A stretch of DNA of 16,303 bases from Sporomusaceae bacterium (GCA_027492445.1 JAPUES010000070.1:1-16303), one strand, 5' to 3'. Shown: positions 8,101-15,102, counted from the first letter of the stretch. Numbers and translations are program-made. The notes: generated from the sequence alone by a model not told the origin.

Positions 8101-8388
8101 GTAGACTTTGTACAATTAGAAATGGAGCAAAAAAATAATTTAAAAGAGGCGCTACTAGAGGCTGGAATAGTACGATTTATGCCCATTGTATTAACAGCAG
8201 CAGCAGTCGTGGTTGGTTCCTTTGTTATGATTTTGGACCCTATTTTTCAAGGCTTAGCCATTGCCATGATGTTTGGTGCTGTCGTAGCAACAGGATTAAC
8301 TTTGATTGCAGTACCCTTGCTTTATTTTGAAATGTATAGCACTACAGATAGTAAGAAAACAGAGAAATCCTTTGTGGAAAACTTCTGA
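5164..8388 (+). CDS. RND efflux permease (AcrB/HAE-type inner-membrane transporter)
   Basis: A full-length 1074-aa proton-driven exporter with the duplicated RND plan: TM1 (about 18-38), a first periplasmic porter loop, TM2-6 (about 360-505), TM7 (about 543-562), a second periplasmic loop, then TM8-12 (about 912-1055). Recognisable family sequence includes DVMVSYPGATAEEVEERVTRP (52-72) and TM4 GILVDDAIVVVEN (419-431), whose Asp423-Asp424 match the proton-relay aspartates of AcrB (407/408). In TM10 the AcrB Lys940 position appears as Arg974 (GIIVRNSILLVDF), a substitution common in one branch of RND exporters. The first loop lacks the metal-coordinating signature that would suggest a heavy-metal pump, so organic substrates are more likely. 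It overlaps the adaptor gene by 4 nt. No outer-membrane TolC-like gene is in the window. Confidence 0.95.
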   Translation: MNKIGIAGKIAKAFITSKLTPILIIMSLLLGFFALSVTPREEEPQIKVPMVDVMVSYPGATAEEVEERVTRPMEKFLWEIKGVEYVYSIITPGSNLTIVRFKVGENTEDSLVKLYNKLMSNYDKIPPGVSQPLVKAKSIDDVPILTLTLWSNNEQYTGYELRRIATSLSDEIKKDEKVSEFTVIGGQRRQVGIVLDPLRLKAYQISPLEILGALDKANFVLPAGNFSSMNQEYVVNTGSFLTDTKDVENLVVSVLNEKPIYLKDVAKITDGPAEAKDYTFIGFGPAAQEKGIVATSSGPRESVTLAISKKSGENATLVAEEAIKKVEALRGSLVPSEVNVTVTRNYGETAKEKSNELLEHMLIATISVVILIALALGWRESIIVAVAIPVTLSLTLLISYLYGYTLNRVTLFALIFSIGILVDDAIVVVENIHRHFKKDTVSEKIAIEAVDEVGNPTILATFTVIAALLPMAFVSGLMGPYMEPIPVGASAAMLFSLLVAFIVSPWLSYKVLKNVKQDARHQEGDKIRKTYEKILRPLLDNRKKRLLALSGVVVLLLISVVLVPFKAVTVKMLPFDNKSELQVMIDMPQGVTLEQTARVAREMGDYLKTVPEVTDFESYIGTSSPYNFNGLVRHYFLRSGSHVADIQVNFVGKGERQEQSHDIAKRIRPALKEIGDKYGAKTKIAEIPPGPPVLSTLVAEIYGPDTQRQIEIGKDIKKIFEETDGVVDVDWYVEADKAKITLVVDKEKAMLNGISTETIAKTEQIALQGMSAGLVHFAREKEPVDIFLQMPLSNRGSSQGLQQIGVQSAGKELISLSELLVKQTGIEEKTLYHKNLKRVTYVIGDVAGSIESPVYAVLQMKEKVANLKLPEGYELQQYSAVSPWLEEQYAMKWDGEWHITYEVFRDMGIAFAAVLILIYILVVAWYRSFVTPLVIMAPIPLTLIGILPGHWLFGAFFTATSMIGFIALSGIIVRNSILLVDFVQLEMEQKNNLKEALLEAGIVRFMPIVLTAAAVVVGSFVMILDPIFQGLAIAMMFGAVVATGLTLIAVPLLYFEMYSTTDSKKTEKSFVENF

Positions 8389-8438
8389 TTATTGAGGAGT
8401 AATATTTATAAGAGTATGTAAATCCAAATCCACATATG

Positions 8439-8466
8439 TTAAGATGTAGAGAGAATACGCTAAATA
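8439..8466 (+). promoter_or_regulatory. Possible promoter for the mscS-like gene
   Basis: TTAAGA (8439-8444), a 16-nt spacer and TAAATA (8461-8466) lie in the 124-nt gap after the permease. Both boxes are imperfect. No terminator hairpin is visible after the permease, so read-through from the efflux operon is also possible. Confidence 0.25.
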
Positions 8467-8512
8467 TACTTATCATTTTGATAGGAGATATAAGGAATAG
8501 GAGGCTGTTGTA

Positions 8513-9544
8513 TTGGCAGAAATGTCAGAGGTTATAGAGAGGTTTATTCCGTTTGCTATCTTCATTGTATGTAATATAATGGGGGTTGTAATCAGTAAAA
8601 TTCTTTTCTTAAGACTAAGTCGCATACTCGGGAAAATATCGGAAGTATATCAACAAATTATTCTAAAAGCCCTAAAAGGCATGTCGGCAATTTGGGGCAT
8701 TCTTATTGGTAGTTATAGTGCTATTCACATTGCTGAATTAAATGCCTATTGGCTTCACTTTTTAGATGGTGCCATTATTGTTATTGGTGTCTTTTCTACT
8801 ACCGTAATTATGGCTCGCATCATTTCAGGTATTGTCAAAACTTATGTATGGAAAGCAGAGGGGATTTTACCTTCTGCATCTATTCTGGGAAACTTAGCAG
8901 AAGTGTCGATCTATATTATTGGAGCATTGATTTTGCTGCAAACCCTAGGAGTATCCATTGCTCCCATCTTAACCGCTTTAGGGGTAGGCGGTTTGGCAGT
9001 GGCCTTAGCATTGCAAGATACCTTATCCAATTTATTTTCAGGATTGCATATTTTATTATCACGGCAAATTAAAGTAGGGGATTATATCAAACTAAGTACT
9101 GGTGAAGAGGGAAATGTTGCAGATATTTCTTGGCGAAATACAACAATTAAAGCAATGAGCAACAATATGGTTATTGTGCCCAACCAACAAATCGCGTCGG
9201 CTATTCTTACCAATTATTATATGCCAGATCGAGAATTGTCTGTCCTAGTTGGATCTAGCGTTAGCTATGATAGTGATTTAGAACAGGTTGAAAAAGTTAC
9301 GGTAGAAGTTGCTAAGGAAGTAATGAAACGCGTTGAAGCTGGCGTTACAGACTTTGAACCGGTTGTTCGCTTTCACACCTTTGGAGATTCTAGTATCAAC
9401 TTTAATGTAGTGCTCCGCGTAGGAGAATTCGCTGATCAATACAAGCTTAAACATGAATTTATTAAGAGCCTCCATGTGCGCTATCGTGAAGAGGGAATTG
9501 AGATTCCATTTCCAATTCGTACGGTTTATACAAAGCCTTTATAA
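8513..9544 (+). CDS. Small-conductance mechanosensitive channel, MscS family
   Basis: A 343-aa membrane channel that opens under membrane tension and protects against hypo-osmotic shock. Four hydrophobic segments are visible (about 11-33, 55-73, 82-108 and 128-147), followed by the family-defining pore helix and beta-domain start at 150-195: ILTALGVGGLAVALALQDTLSN, a LFSGLHILLSRQIKVGDYI stretch, then the soluble cage with VPNQQIASAILTNYY (222-236). This has one more TM helix than E. coli MscS and falls in the short MscS/YnaI-like size range. The TTG start at 8513 is preferred because GGAGG (8500-8504) lies 8 nt before it; ATG 8522 would be 17 nt away. The esterase gene follows after 28 nt, implying co-transcription. 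Confidence 0.93.
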   Translation: MAEMSEVIERFIPFAIFIVCNIMGVVISKILFLRLSRILGKISEVYQQIILKALKGMSAIWGILIGSYSAIHIAELNAYWLHFLDGAIIVIGVFSTTVIMARIISGIVKTYVWKAEGILPSASILGNLAEVSIYIIGALILLQTLGVSIAPILTALGVGGLAVALALQDTLSNLFSGLHILLSRQIKVGDYIKLSTGEEGNVADISWRNTTIKAMSNNMVIVPNQQIASAILTNYYMPDRELSVLVGSSVSYDSDLEQVEKVTVEVAKEVMKRVEAGVTDFEPVVRFHTFGDSSINFNVVLRVGEFADQYKLKHEFIKSLHVRYREEGIEIPFPIRTVYTKPL

Positions 9545-9572
9545 GTAAACAAGTATTTTTCGGGAGGTTCTT

Positions 9573-10373
9573 ATGAAGTTGGTTGATTGGACTGAATATG
9601 TTTCAAAGCCAGAGGAACATACAGTTAGTGGTGCTATGAAAATAATCGAAAGTTTTCCTATGCATGAGTTCCAACGGCAACGCAGGATATGGATTTACCT
9701 TCCGCCTGGCTATGAAAAGATTGAAGAAAGATTTCCTGTCTTATATATGCATGATGGACAAAATCTATTTGATGCCCTAACATCCTACTCAGGAGAGTGG
9801 CAGATTGATGAAAGTATAAATCACCTTTGTGCTAAGCAAATCACAAAGGGAGCTATTGTTGTAGGCATTGATAATGGTGGTGAGACACGCTTTGATGAGT
9901 ATATTCCCAGCTATAATGGGGATAAATACTTGGATTTTATTGTGAACCATCTGAAACCTTATATTGATAGAGCTTTTCGTACGCAACCTGGTCGTGAACA
10001 TACTGGCCTTGCTGGTAGTTCTTTAGGTGGACTGATTTCCTTGTATATGGGGTTAAAACGTCCCGATGTATTTTCAAAGCTTGGTATTTTTTCCCCAGCC
10101 ATGTCTTTTGCTGGCGATAGCTTTAAGGATTTTGGGAAAAAATATGATATGAAAATATATCTTGATGTGGGGACCAAGGAAAGTCTTCCATATGATAGTT
10201 CGCGAAAATATGCAGATTTAGTTTGGAATACTTACTACCACCTTTTGGACAGGGGTTTTAGAAATGATGAAGTACAGTTCTTGGTGGAAAAAGATGCTGG
10301 TCATAATGAGGAAGCATGGGCGCGGCGTTTTCCCAAAGCCTTTTTATGGTTGTTTGACGCACAAGGTGAATAA
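9573..10373 (+). CDS. Alpha/beta-hydrolase esterase, PF00756 (esterase D / Fes-like) family
   Basis: A 266-aa cytoplasmic hydrolase without signal peptide. Family marks include IYLPPGYE (41-48), LYMHDGQNLFD (57-67) around the oxyanion region, the nucleophile elbow GSSLGG with Ser150 (148-153), LDVGTKE (197-203) with a candidate acidic residue, and the C-terminal GHNEEAW (243-249) with catalytic His244. The HDGQNLFD block is typical of bacterial enterochelin-esterase-like hydrolases of this length; the real substrate could be an acyl ester, a siderophore or a phosphate-containing ester, and the sequence does not decide. The start has a strong GGGAGG site. It follows the mscS-like gene by 28 nt and ends at a strong terminator, so the two form a transcription unit. 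Confidence 0.9.
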   Translation: MKLVDWTEYVSKPEEHTVSGAMKIIESFPMHEFQRQRRIWIYLPPGYEKIEERFPVLYMHDGQNLFDALTSYSGEWQIDESINHLCAKQITKGAIVVGIDNGGETRFDEYIPSYNGDKYLDFIVNHLKPYIDRAFRTQPGREHTGLAGSSLGGLISLYMGLKRPDVFSKLGIFSPAMSFAGDSFKDFGKKYDMKIYLDVGTKESLPYDSSRKYADLVWNTYYHLLDRGFRNDEVQFLVEKDAGHNEEAWARRFPKAFLWLFDAQGE

Positions 10374-10414
10374 ATAAGCATGAGGTCCCTTATGAAGGAT
10401 CTCATGCTTATTTT
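10374..10414. terminator. Bidirectional intrinsic terminator between convergent esterase genes
   Basis: Arms 10374-10388 (ATAAGCATGAGGTCC) and 10397-10411 (GGATCTCATGCTTAT) pair over 15 positions with a single G-T wobble around an 8-nt loop. T runs follow on both strands. It overlaps the stop codons of both flanking genes. Confidence 0.9.
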
Positions 10415-11159
10415 ATATTTGTTGATAGCCAAGTTTAGCAAGGAAATAAGGCATTTGTAACCGCCACCAAGGCCAATCGTGGGCTACGTCCGTACCCCAG
10501 ATGTCAACCCAAGCAGGAATATGTTTGGCAGCTAAAATGCTTTTTAAGGCATAGGTGTCAATTAAGGTTTCTTTCTCCCAGGCCCCTTGCCCAGCGCAGA
10601 TAACAATCTTACTTTGACGCAGTTGTTCGAGAAACCAAGGGTCATTCAGATGGGGTAAATAATGGAGGGGACTATTGAAATAAATAGCATCGTCGATATA
10701 ATTACCAGTGCTAAAAGAAAGGTTATAGATACCGCTTAGTGCAATGGCGGCATCGAATACATCAGGATGCTTACACAGAAAATTGATAGCATGATAGGCA
10801 CCGATACTGCAGCCAGTAGCCATAAATTTATGATAAGAGCTGCGGCTACGAATAAAAGGTGTTAGTTCTTTTAACAGGTAGTCTTCATAACGAGCATGGA
10901 GAATACCCCGCTCCGCAGGATGGATGTTGTAATTGAGCCAAGTGTGGCTCGTGTCAACACTATCAATGGCATAGAGCTGAATGGAACCTGCATTCAAAAA
11001 AGGCCGACAAGCTTCTACCATTTGATAATGTTCATACTCAGTAAAAGTACCACCCGAGGAGGGAAATATAATAACCGGTTTGCCAGCATGTCCATAAATC
11101 TTCATTTCCATATCTTTAGCAAGGCTTGAACTCCAATGTTTGTAATACTCAATATTCAT
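10413..11159 (-). CDS. Alpha/beta-hydrolase, COG4947-like putative esterase
   Basis: A hydrolase of 248 aa (from the preferred start), different in sequence from the plus-strand esterase next to it. Near the N-terminus MEMKIYGHAGKPVIIFPSSGG is the strand/oxyanion region; the nucleophile elbow is GCSIGAYHA with a serine at residue 118; the C-terminal AHDWPWW carries the catalytic histidine (residue 227), with Asp224 in GTDVAHD nearby. This HDW(P)WW ending and the FPSSGG start are typical of the COG4947 group, whose substrate is not established. There is no signal peptide. The frame can open at 11165, but an AGTAGG site lies only 2 nt before that ATG and 8 nt before ATG 11159, so 11159 is preferred. 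It is divergent from the ATP-grasp gene. Confidence 0.87.
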   Translation of the reverse strand: MNIEYYKHWSSSLAKDMEMKIYGHAGKPVIIFPSSGGTFTEYEHYQMVEACRPFLNAGSIQLYAIDSVDTSHTWLNYNIHPAERGILHARYEDYLLKELTPFIRSRSSYHKFMATGCSIGAYHAINFLCKHPDVFDAAIALSGIYNLSFSTGNYIDDAIYFNSPLHYLPHLNDPWFLEQLRQSKIVICAGQGAWEKETLIDTYALKSILAAKHIPAWVDIWGTDVAHDWPWWRLQMPYFLAKLGYQQI

Positions 11160-11180
11160 TAGCATAACCTACTTATTATT

Positions 11181-11199
11181 ATTTTACAGTAAAATTATA
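11181..11199 (-). promoter_or_regulatory. Probable -10 box with overlapping palindrome, minus-strand esterase
   Basis: On the minus strand a consensus TATAAT occupies 11199-11194, placing the transcript start near 11187. The perfect palindrome ATTTTAC-A-GTAAAAT (11181-11195) overlaps the -10 and start, a position suited to repression. No good -35 is seen at the right distance. Confidence 0.4.
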
Positions 11200-11260
11200 A
11201 CATAAAATTAAATAATATGCAGGAAAAATGAAGTATATGACAAATATATATACATATAAA

Positions 11261-11289
11261 AGTACATCTGTACTGCTCTTAAGTACAAT
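11261..11289. promoter_or_regulatory. AGTACA repeats upstream of the ATP-grasp gene
   Basis: AGTACA-TC-TGTACT (11261-11274) is an inverted repeat with perfect 6-bp arms. A third copy, AAGTACA, follows at 11281-11287 and overlaps a -10-like TACAAT (11284-11289). This is a candidate operator for the ATP-grasp gene; the regulator is unknown. Confidence 0.4.
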
Positions 11290-11349
11290 GATATTGCATA
11301 AAAAATAGTATTGCTTTCCCGTGGAGCAAAGAAGAAAAGGAGATATCCT

Positions 11350-12510
11350 ATGAATATTGTATTATTATCACCACATTTCCCTAGCAATTACCAAAAATTT
11401 TCTATTGCCTTACACAAGCTAGGTGCTACGGTATTGGGCATTGCCGATGAAGAGTATGAAAATCTTCATCCAGATCTTAAAGCCGCTTTAACAGATTATT
11501 ATAAGGTTACAGATATGCATGATTATGACCAATTAGTACGGGCCATGGGGTATTTTACCCATAAATATGGGAAAGTTGACCGTTTTGAGTCCCATACGGA
11601 ATATTGGCTAGAAACGGATGCCAAGATTCGCACGGACTTTAATATTACAGGAATAAAAAATGATGGAATTAAACAAGTAAAATTAAAATCACTAATGAAG
11701 AAAAAATTTGCAAAAGCCGGCATAGCTGTTGCGCCCGGTAAAATTATTCGCACTTTCAAAGAGGCAGAAACTTTTATTAAAAAAGCAGGTTTTCCCGTTG
11801 TAGTTAAACCGGATAATGGGGTTGGTGCTGCTGGTACTCACAAAGTAAGCAATCAGGAGGAACTAGAAAGTTTATTTGCAAGGGAGTCATTACCAGAATG
11901 TTTTATGGAAGGTTATATTGAAGGTAATATTTATACTTTTGATGGTCTTACTGATAGGGAAGGGAAGTTAGTTTTTTATACCTCCCATACCTATCGAGAT
12001 GGAGTCATGGAAACGGTAAATCAAGATCTTGATACTTATTATTATTCATTAAGAAATCTGCCTGAGAAGTTAGAAAAAGCGGGACTAGAGGCGGTAAAAG
12101 CCTTTGATATTCGCGAGCGCTTTTTCCATTTCGAATTTTTTATAACCCCTGAGGAGCAAATTGTAGCGTTAGAGCTTAATATACGGCCACCAGGTGGTTT
12201 TACTATGGATATGTTTAACTATGCCAATGATATTGATCTTTACGCTGAGTGGGGAAAGATTCTTATGAATGGCTCGACAACCATTGATTATCGTCGTAAA
12301 TATCACTGCATTTACATTGGAAGAAAATCAAATAAACATTATGTTCATTCCCATGAAGAAATTATGGACAAGTATGGGGAGTTGATTGTGCAGCATGAAA
12401 CCATATGTGGTGTTTTCAGTGCTGCAATTGGGAATTATGGCTATGTGGCACGCTCAGAAGAATTAAGTGAACTTCTTGCTATGGCTGAATATATCCATCA
12501 GAAAGCATAA
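11350..12510 (+). CDS. ATP-grasp ligase (carbamoyl-phosphate-synthase-like fold), substrate unknown
   Basis: A 386-aa ATP-grasp enzyme; such proteins activate a carboxylate as acyl phosphate and couple it to an amine, thiol or other nucleophile. Residues 1-100 form a Rossmann-like pre-ATP-grasp domain (MNIVLLSPHFPSN; VDRFESHTEYW). The ATP-grasp core shows FPVVVKPDNGVGAAGTHKV (148-166) with Lys153 and a glycine-rich loop, CFMEGYIEG (184-192) with the adenine-contacting segment, FHFEFFI (259-265), and ALELNIRPPGG (273-283), where Glu275 and Asn277 are the Mg-binding pair. The frame extends upstream to TTG 11311, but AGGAGA (11338-11343) is 6 nt from ATG 11350 and lies inside that extension, so 11350 is the likely start. 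It is divergent from one esterase and close to a second, which suggests a shared pathway. Confidence 0.9.
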   Translation: MNIVLLSPHFPSNYQKFSIALHKLGATVLGIADEEYENLHPDLKAALTDYYKVTDMHDYDQLVRAMGYFTHKYGKVDRFESHTEYWLETDAKIRTDFNITGIKNDGIKQVKLKSLMKKKFAKAGIAVAPGKIIRTFKEAETFIKKAGFPVVVKPDNGVGAAGTHKVSNQEELESLFARESLPECFMEGYIEGNIYTFDGLTDREGKLVFYTSHTYRDGVMETVNQDLDTYYYSLRNLPEKLEKAGLEAVKAFDIRERFFHFEFFITPEEQIVALELNIRPPGGFTMDMFNYANDIDLYAEWGKILMNGSTTIDYRRKYHCIYIGRKSNKHYVHSHEEIMDKYGELIVQHETICGVFSAAIGNYGYVARSEELSELLAMAEYIHQKA

Positions 12511-12551
12511 GGCTTTTAACCGAAGAAGGGAAAATTCCTAGGTGTTTACAA

Positions 12552-12593
12552 AAAGAAAGAGTAACCGCTGTGCACTGCGGTTACTCTTTCTTT
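12552..12593 (+). terminator. Strong intrinsic terminator after the ATP-grasp gene
   Basis: A perfect 17-bp stem, AAAGAAAGAGTAACCGC (12552-12568) with its complement at 12577-12593, encloses an 8-nt loop. The A-rich start and T-rich end allow it to work on both strands, so it can also terminate the minus-strand YitT-type gene, although that stop is about 95 nt away. Confidence 0.9.
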
Positions 12594-12687
12594 ACTAGCG
12601 GAATCAGAGAGTATAACGCTTTCTAGATTCCAAGCAAGGGCAACTAAGGCTTTGCGCAAGCCAAGTTTTCTATGCTTTTCTATGCTA
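12594..12687. other. Short non-coding stretch with a 10-bp tandem repeat
   Basis: Between the terminator and the YitT-type stop codon there is no supportable gene. It holds GGCTT-TGCGC-AAGCC, a small possible hairpin (about 12649-12663), and two adjacent copies of TTTTCTATGC (12666-12685). Neither has a recognised function. Confidence 0.4.
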
Positions 12688-13545
12688 TTAATGAATTGCA
12701 CGTTTCTTAAGACGTCCGCCCATAACTTCATGTACTTCACTAATGGTTACAAAAGCTTTTTCATCAATTTCGTCAATAATGATTTTTAGCTTTGCTACTT
12801 CGAGACGGGTAACAACCAAATATAAAACACTACGTTTTTCTCCGCTATAACCACCTCTGCCATTTAAAAAAGTAATACCACGACCGAGACGGGCCATTAT
12901 TTTCTCAGCAATGATTTCGGATTTTTCAGAGATAATGATGACCGCTTTTGTTTCTTCTAGACCCTCAATGGTAATATCAATCATTTTAAAGGCAATAAAA
13001 TAAGCAATAAGAGAGTACATGGCTTTATTCCAACCAAAAATCAAACCAGCACTGGTTAAAATGAAGATGTTAAAAAACATTACAATTTCGCCGACGGAAA
13101 AGCCTGTTCGTTTGTCTAAAATAATGGCGATAATTTCCGTTCCATCCAAAGAACCGCCATAGCGAATGATTAAGCCGACCCCTATACCTAAGATAATTCC
13201 ACCAAAGACGGAAGCTAATAGGAGATCCTCCGTTAATCCTGGAATGGGATGCAAAATGGTTACCCATATGGCGAGAGAGGTAATGGAGAATAAGGTGGAA
13301 AGCACAAAAGTTTTCCCAATGTGATTATACCCAAGGATTAAAAATGGAATATTAAGCAAGAAAATGAAGAGGCCTAAGGGATAATGAGTAAGATAACTGA
13401 GCATGATGGAAATACCAACTACTCCGCCGTCAATAATATTGTTAGGAATCAAGAAAAACTCAAGGCCGCTAGCAGCGAGAATAGAGCCAATAAATAAAAA
13501 TAGGTATTTAATAAAATAATTTAAATAGGGCTTGCGTTTTGTCAT
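12688..13545 (-). CDS. YitT family membrane protein (DUF161 + DUF2179)
   Basis: A 285-aa integral membrane protein with five to six hydrophobic segments in the first 190 residues (about 11-32, 42-57, 58-73, 79-98, 108-128, 155-187). They include the family-typical GLEFFLIPNNIIDGGVVGISI (27-47) and RYGGSLDGTEIIAI (128-141). It ends in a soluble alpha/beta domain (about 198-276) with GRGITFLNGRGGYSG (221-235), the DUF2179 signature. The length and two-domain plan are normal for Firmicute YitT proteins, whose transported substrate is not established. The ATG has an ideal TAAGGAGG site 5 nt upstream, so the start is secure. The gene is monocistronic and divergent from the winged-helix Fe-S gene. 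Confidence 0.93.
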   Translation of the reverse strand: MTKRKPYLNYFIKYLFLFIGSILAASGLEFFLIPNNIIDGGVVGISIMLSYLTHYPLGLFIFLLNIPFLILGYNHIGKTFVLSTLFSITSLAIWVTILHPIPGLTEDLLLASVFGGIILGIGVGLIIRYGGSLDGTEIIAIILDKRTGFSVGEIVMFFNIFILTSAGLIFGWNKAMYSLIAYFIAFKMIDITIEGLEETKAVIIISEKSEIIAEKIMARLGRGITFLNGRGGYSGEKRSVLYLVVTRLEVAKLKIIIDEIDEKAFVTISEVHEVMGGRLKKRAIH

Positions 13546-13625
13546 TGTGCCTCCTTAAAGTTGATGTAGTATAATAAATATAACATTATTTCGACTAAAT
13601 TACAAAAAATTCCCGATTGGATTCC

Positions 13626-13654
13626 TTGCGAGGAGTAGAATTATACCTTAGTAT
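13626..13654 (+). promoter_or_regulatory. Possible promoter for the winged-helix Fe-S gene
   Basis: TTGCGA (13626-13631), a 17-nt spacer and TAGTAT (13649-13654) would give a leader of about 100 nt before the ATG at 13762. Each box has one or two mismatches to consensus. The rest of the 216-nt divergent region is AT-rich without a clear dyad. Confidence 0.4.
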
Positions 13655-13761
13655 AGACTTTTATTTACTCTTTTAAGCATACAAAACAGAGGGGATAGCA
13701 GGGAAAGTAAGCAATTTGTTGAAATAATAAGAATTATAAAAAGACAAAGAAGGGGTGCAGA

Positions 13762-15036
13762 ATGGGACATATTGTGAATAGTGAACGGGAATATCGTTTA
13801 TTGCAGCAACGGTTGGATCAAAATGTGACGGGAGCACCTTATTCACCTGTGTTTATTGAAATTTTGAAAATGCTGTTTTCATCCGAAGAAGCAGAGATTG
13901 CTCGACAAATTCCCTTGCGGCCCACTTCTCTGCCTTTGCTGGCTCGTAAAATAGGTATGCCCATGGAAGAATTACGGGACAAAATCATCAGAATGGCAGA
14001 ACGTGGTTTAGTCTTCGATTTAGAATATAAAGAAGAATGTTATGTTGTGCTAGCGCCTGTTGTGATTGGTTTCTTTGAATTTGTGTATATGCGTACGCGT
14101 GATGAGCTTCCTATGAAAGAATTAGCAGAGCTCTTTGAACAATATATGTTTCAAGATGACCGTTTTGCTCATAGTGTTTTTGAAGAAACTACACAGCTTG
14201 GTAGGTCGTTAGTGCGGGAAGAAGCATTGCCAATGGAGGATTATTCGGAAGTTCTAGATTGGGAAAAAGCGAGCGTTGTTATTACTTCTGCCAAATCAAT
14301 TGCTGTTTCTCTATGTGCTTGTCGTCACAAGGCCAGTCATTTAGGAAAAAGCTGTGATGCTCCTGAGAGAACCTGTTTAACCTTTGGTGGCAGCGCAGAG
14401 CTTTTGATTAAAAAAGGCATGGCAGAAGAAGTAACAACCAAAGAGGCTATGGGTATCTTAGAGCAATGCAAAGCAGCAGGACTGGCCCAAATTGGGGACA
14501 ATGTACAAAAAAACGTCGGCTTTATTTGTAATTGTTGCGGCTGCTGCTGTGGAATGTTCCAAGCGATGAAAACCTTTAATATGCGTAGCGCAGTGGTATC
14601 TTCCAATTGGATAGTTAGGATTAATAGCGATACATGTACAGGTTGTGGTTTATGTAGTAAAGCCTGTCCTGTAGGGGCGATTGTAATGGACGGGGAACAA
14701 GGACAAAAGAAAGTAGCCCTTTGTGAAGAAACGCTATGTTTGGGTTGTGGAGTATGTGTAAGAGCCTGCCGCAGAAATTGTATTGGTATGAAAGCACGTC
14801 CCAAACGGGTATTTGTTCCAGAGACTACTTTTGATCGTATGGTTACTATGGCAATGGAGCGGGGGAAACTTTCCAACTTTATTTTTGATGATCCTTCCCG
14901 CTTTAGCCATCGAGCCTTAGGGAGAATTGCCTCTCTCATCGAAAAATCCCCACCTGTAAAGGCCATACTAGGGGTTGAAACCATTCGCTCCGTATTTTGC
15001 CGGACAATTGCTGCAGGTGCCAAGAAATATAGCTGA
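13762..15036 (+). CDS. Winged-helix, cysteine-rich 4Fe-4S protein (2x ferredoxin domain)
   Basis: A 424-aa soluble protein with 23 cysteines. Residues about 33-95 look like a winged helix (LPLLARKIGMPMEELRDKIIRMAERGLV with recognition-type helix and wing). A middle region carries CACRHKASHLGKSCDAPERTC (185-205) and the striking CNCCGCCC (256-263). The C-terminal ferredoxin part has CTGCGLCSKACP (292-303) and CLGCGVCVRAC (326-336) followed by RRNC, i.e. two 4Fe-4S sites of CX2CX2CX3C, the second lacking the usual Pro after the fourth Cys. Similar proteins occur in anaerobes as annotated 4Fe-4S ferredoxins of unknown job. Electron transfer or redox-sensing DNA binding are both possible; the winged helix may instead be a protein-interaction fold. 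The ATG follows AAGGGGTG. It is monocistronic and ends at a hairpin. Confidence 0.88.
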   Translation: MGHIVNSEREYRLLQQRLDQNVTGAPYSPVFIEILKMLFSSEEAEIARQIPLRPTSLPLLARKIGMPMEELRDKIIRMAERGLVFDLEYKEECYVVLAPVVIGFFEFVYMRTRDELPMKELAELFEQYMFQDDRFAHSVFEETTQLGRSLVREEALPMEDYSEVLDWEKASVVITSAKSIAVSLCACRHKASHLGKSCDAPERTCLTFGGSAELLIKKGMAEEVTTKEAMGILEQCKAAGLAQIGDNVQKNVGFICNCCGCCCGMFQAMKTFNMRSAVVSSNWIVRINSDTCTGCGLCSKACPVGAIVMDGEQGQKKVALCEETLCLGCGVCVRACRRNCIGMKARPKRVFVPETTFDRMVTMAMERGKLSNFIFDDPSRFSHRALGRIASLIEKSPPVKAILGVETIRSVFCRTIAAGAKKYS

Positions 15037-15056
15037 GAGTAAGCAAAAAATGCATA

Positions 15057-15098
15057 AAAAAGCAGCAGGCCGAGAAAGTATCTTGACCTGCTGCTTTT
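15057..15098. terminator. Bidirectional intrinsic terminator
   Basis: AAAAAGCAGCAGG (ending 15069) pairs with CCTGCTGCTTTT (15087-15098) around a 17-nt loop. A run precedes and T run follows, so it can end both the Fe-S gene and the convergent response-regulator gene, whose stop lies at 15103-15105. Confidence 0.85.
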
Positions 15099-15102
15099 AA
15101 AA

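Noticed and set aside
7917..8186. 89-codon minus-strand frame inside the RND permease
   Set aside because: It is antisense to the conserved TM8-TM10 region of the permease and has no start signals or motif; a shadow frame.
11311..11349. Upstream TTG extension of the ATP-grasp protein
   Set aside because: The 13 extra residues are encoded by the ribosome binding site region (AGGAGA at 11338-11343) that serves ATG 11350, and the TTG itself has no such site.
12666..12685. Tandem TTTTCTATGC repeat as part of a CRISPR or mobile element
   Set aside because: Only two 10-bp copies without spacers, terminal inverted repeats or a transposase gene; likely a chance slippage repeat.
12546..12740. 64-codon minus-strand frame after the YitT-type gene
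   Set aside because: It overlaps the end of the YitT-type gene and runs through the strong terminator stem at 12552-12593. No ribosome binding site or recognisable domain.
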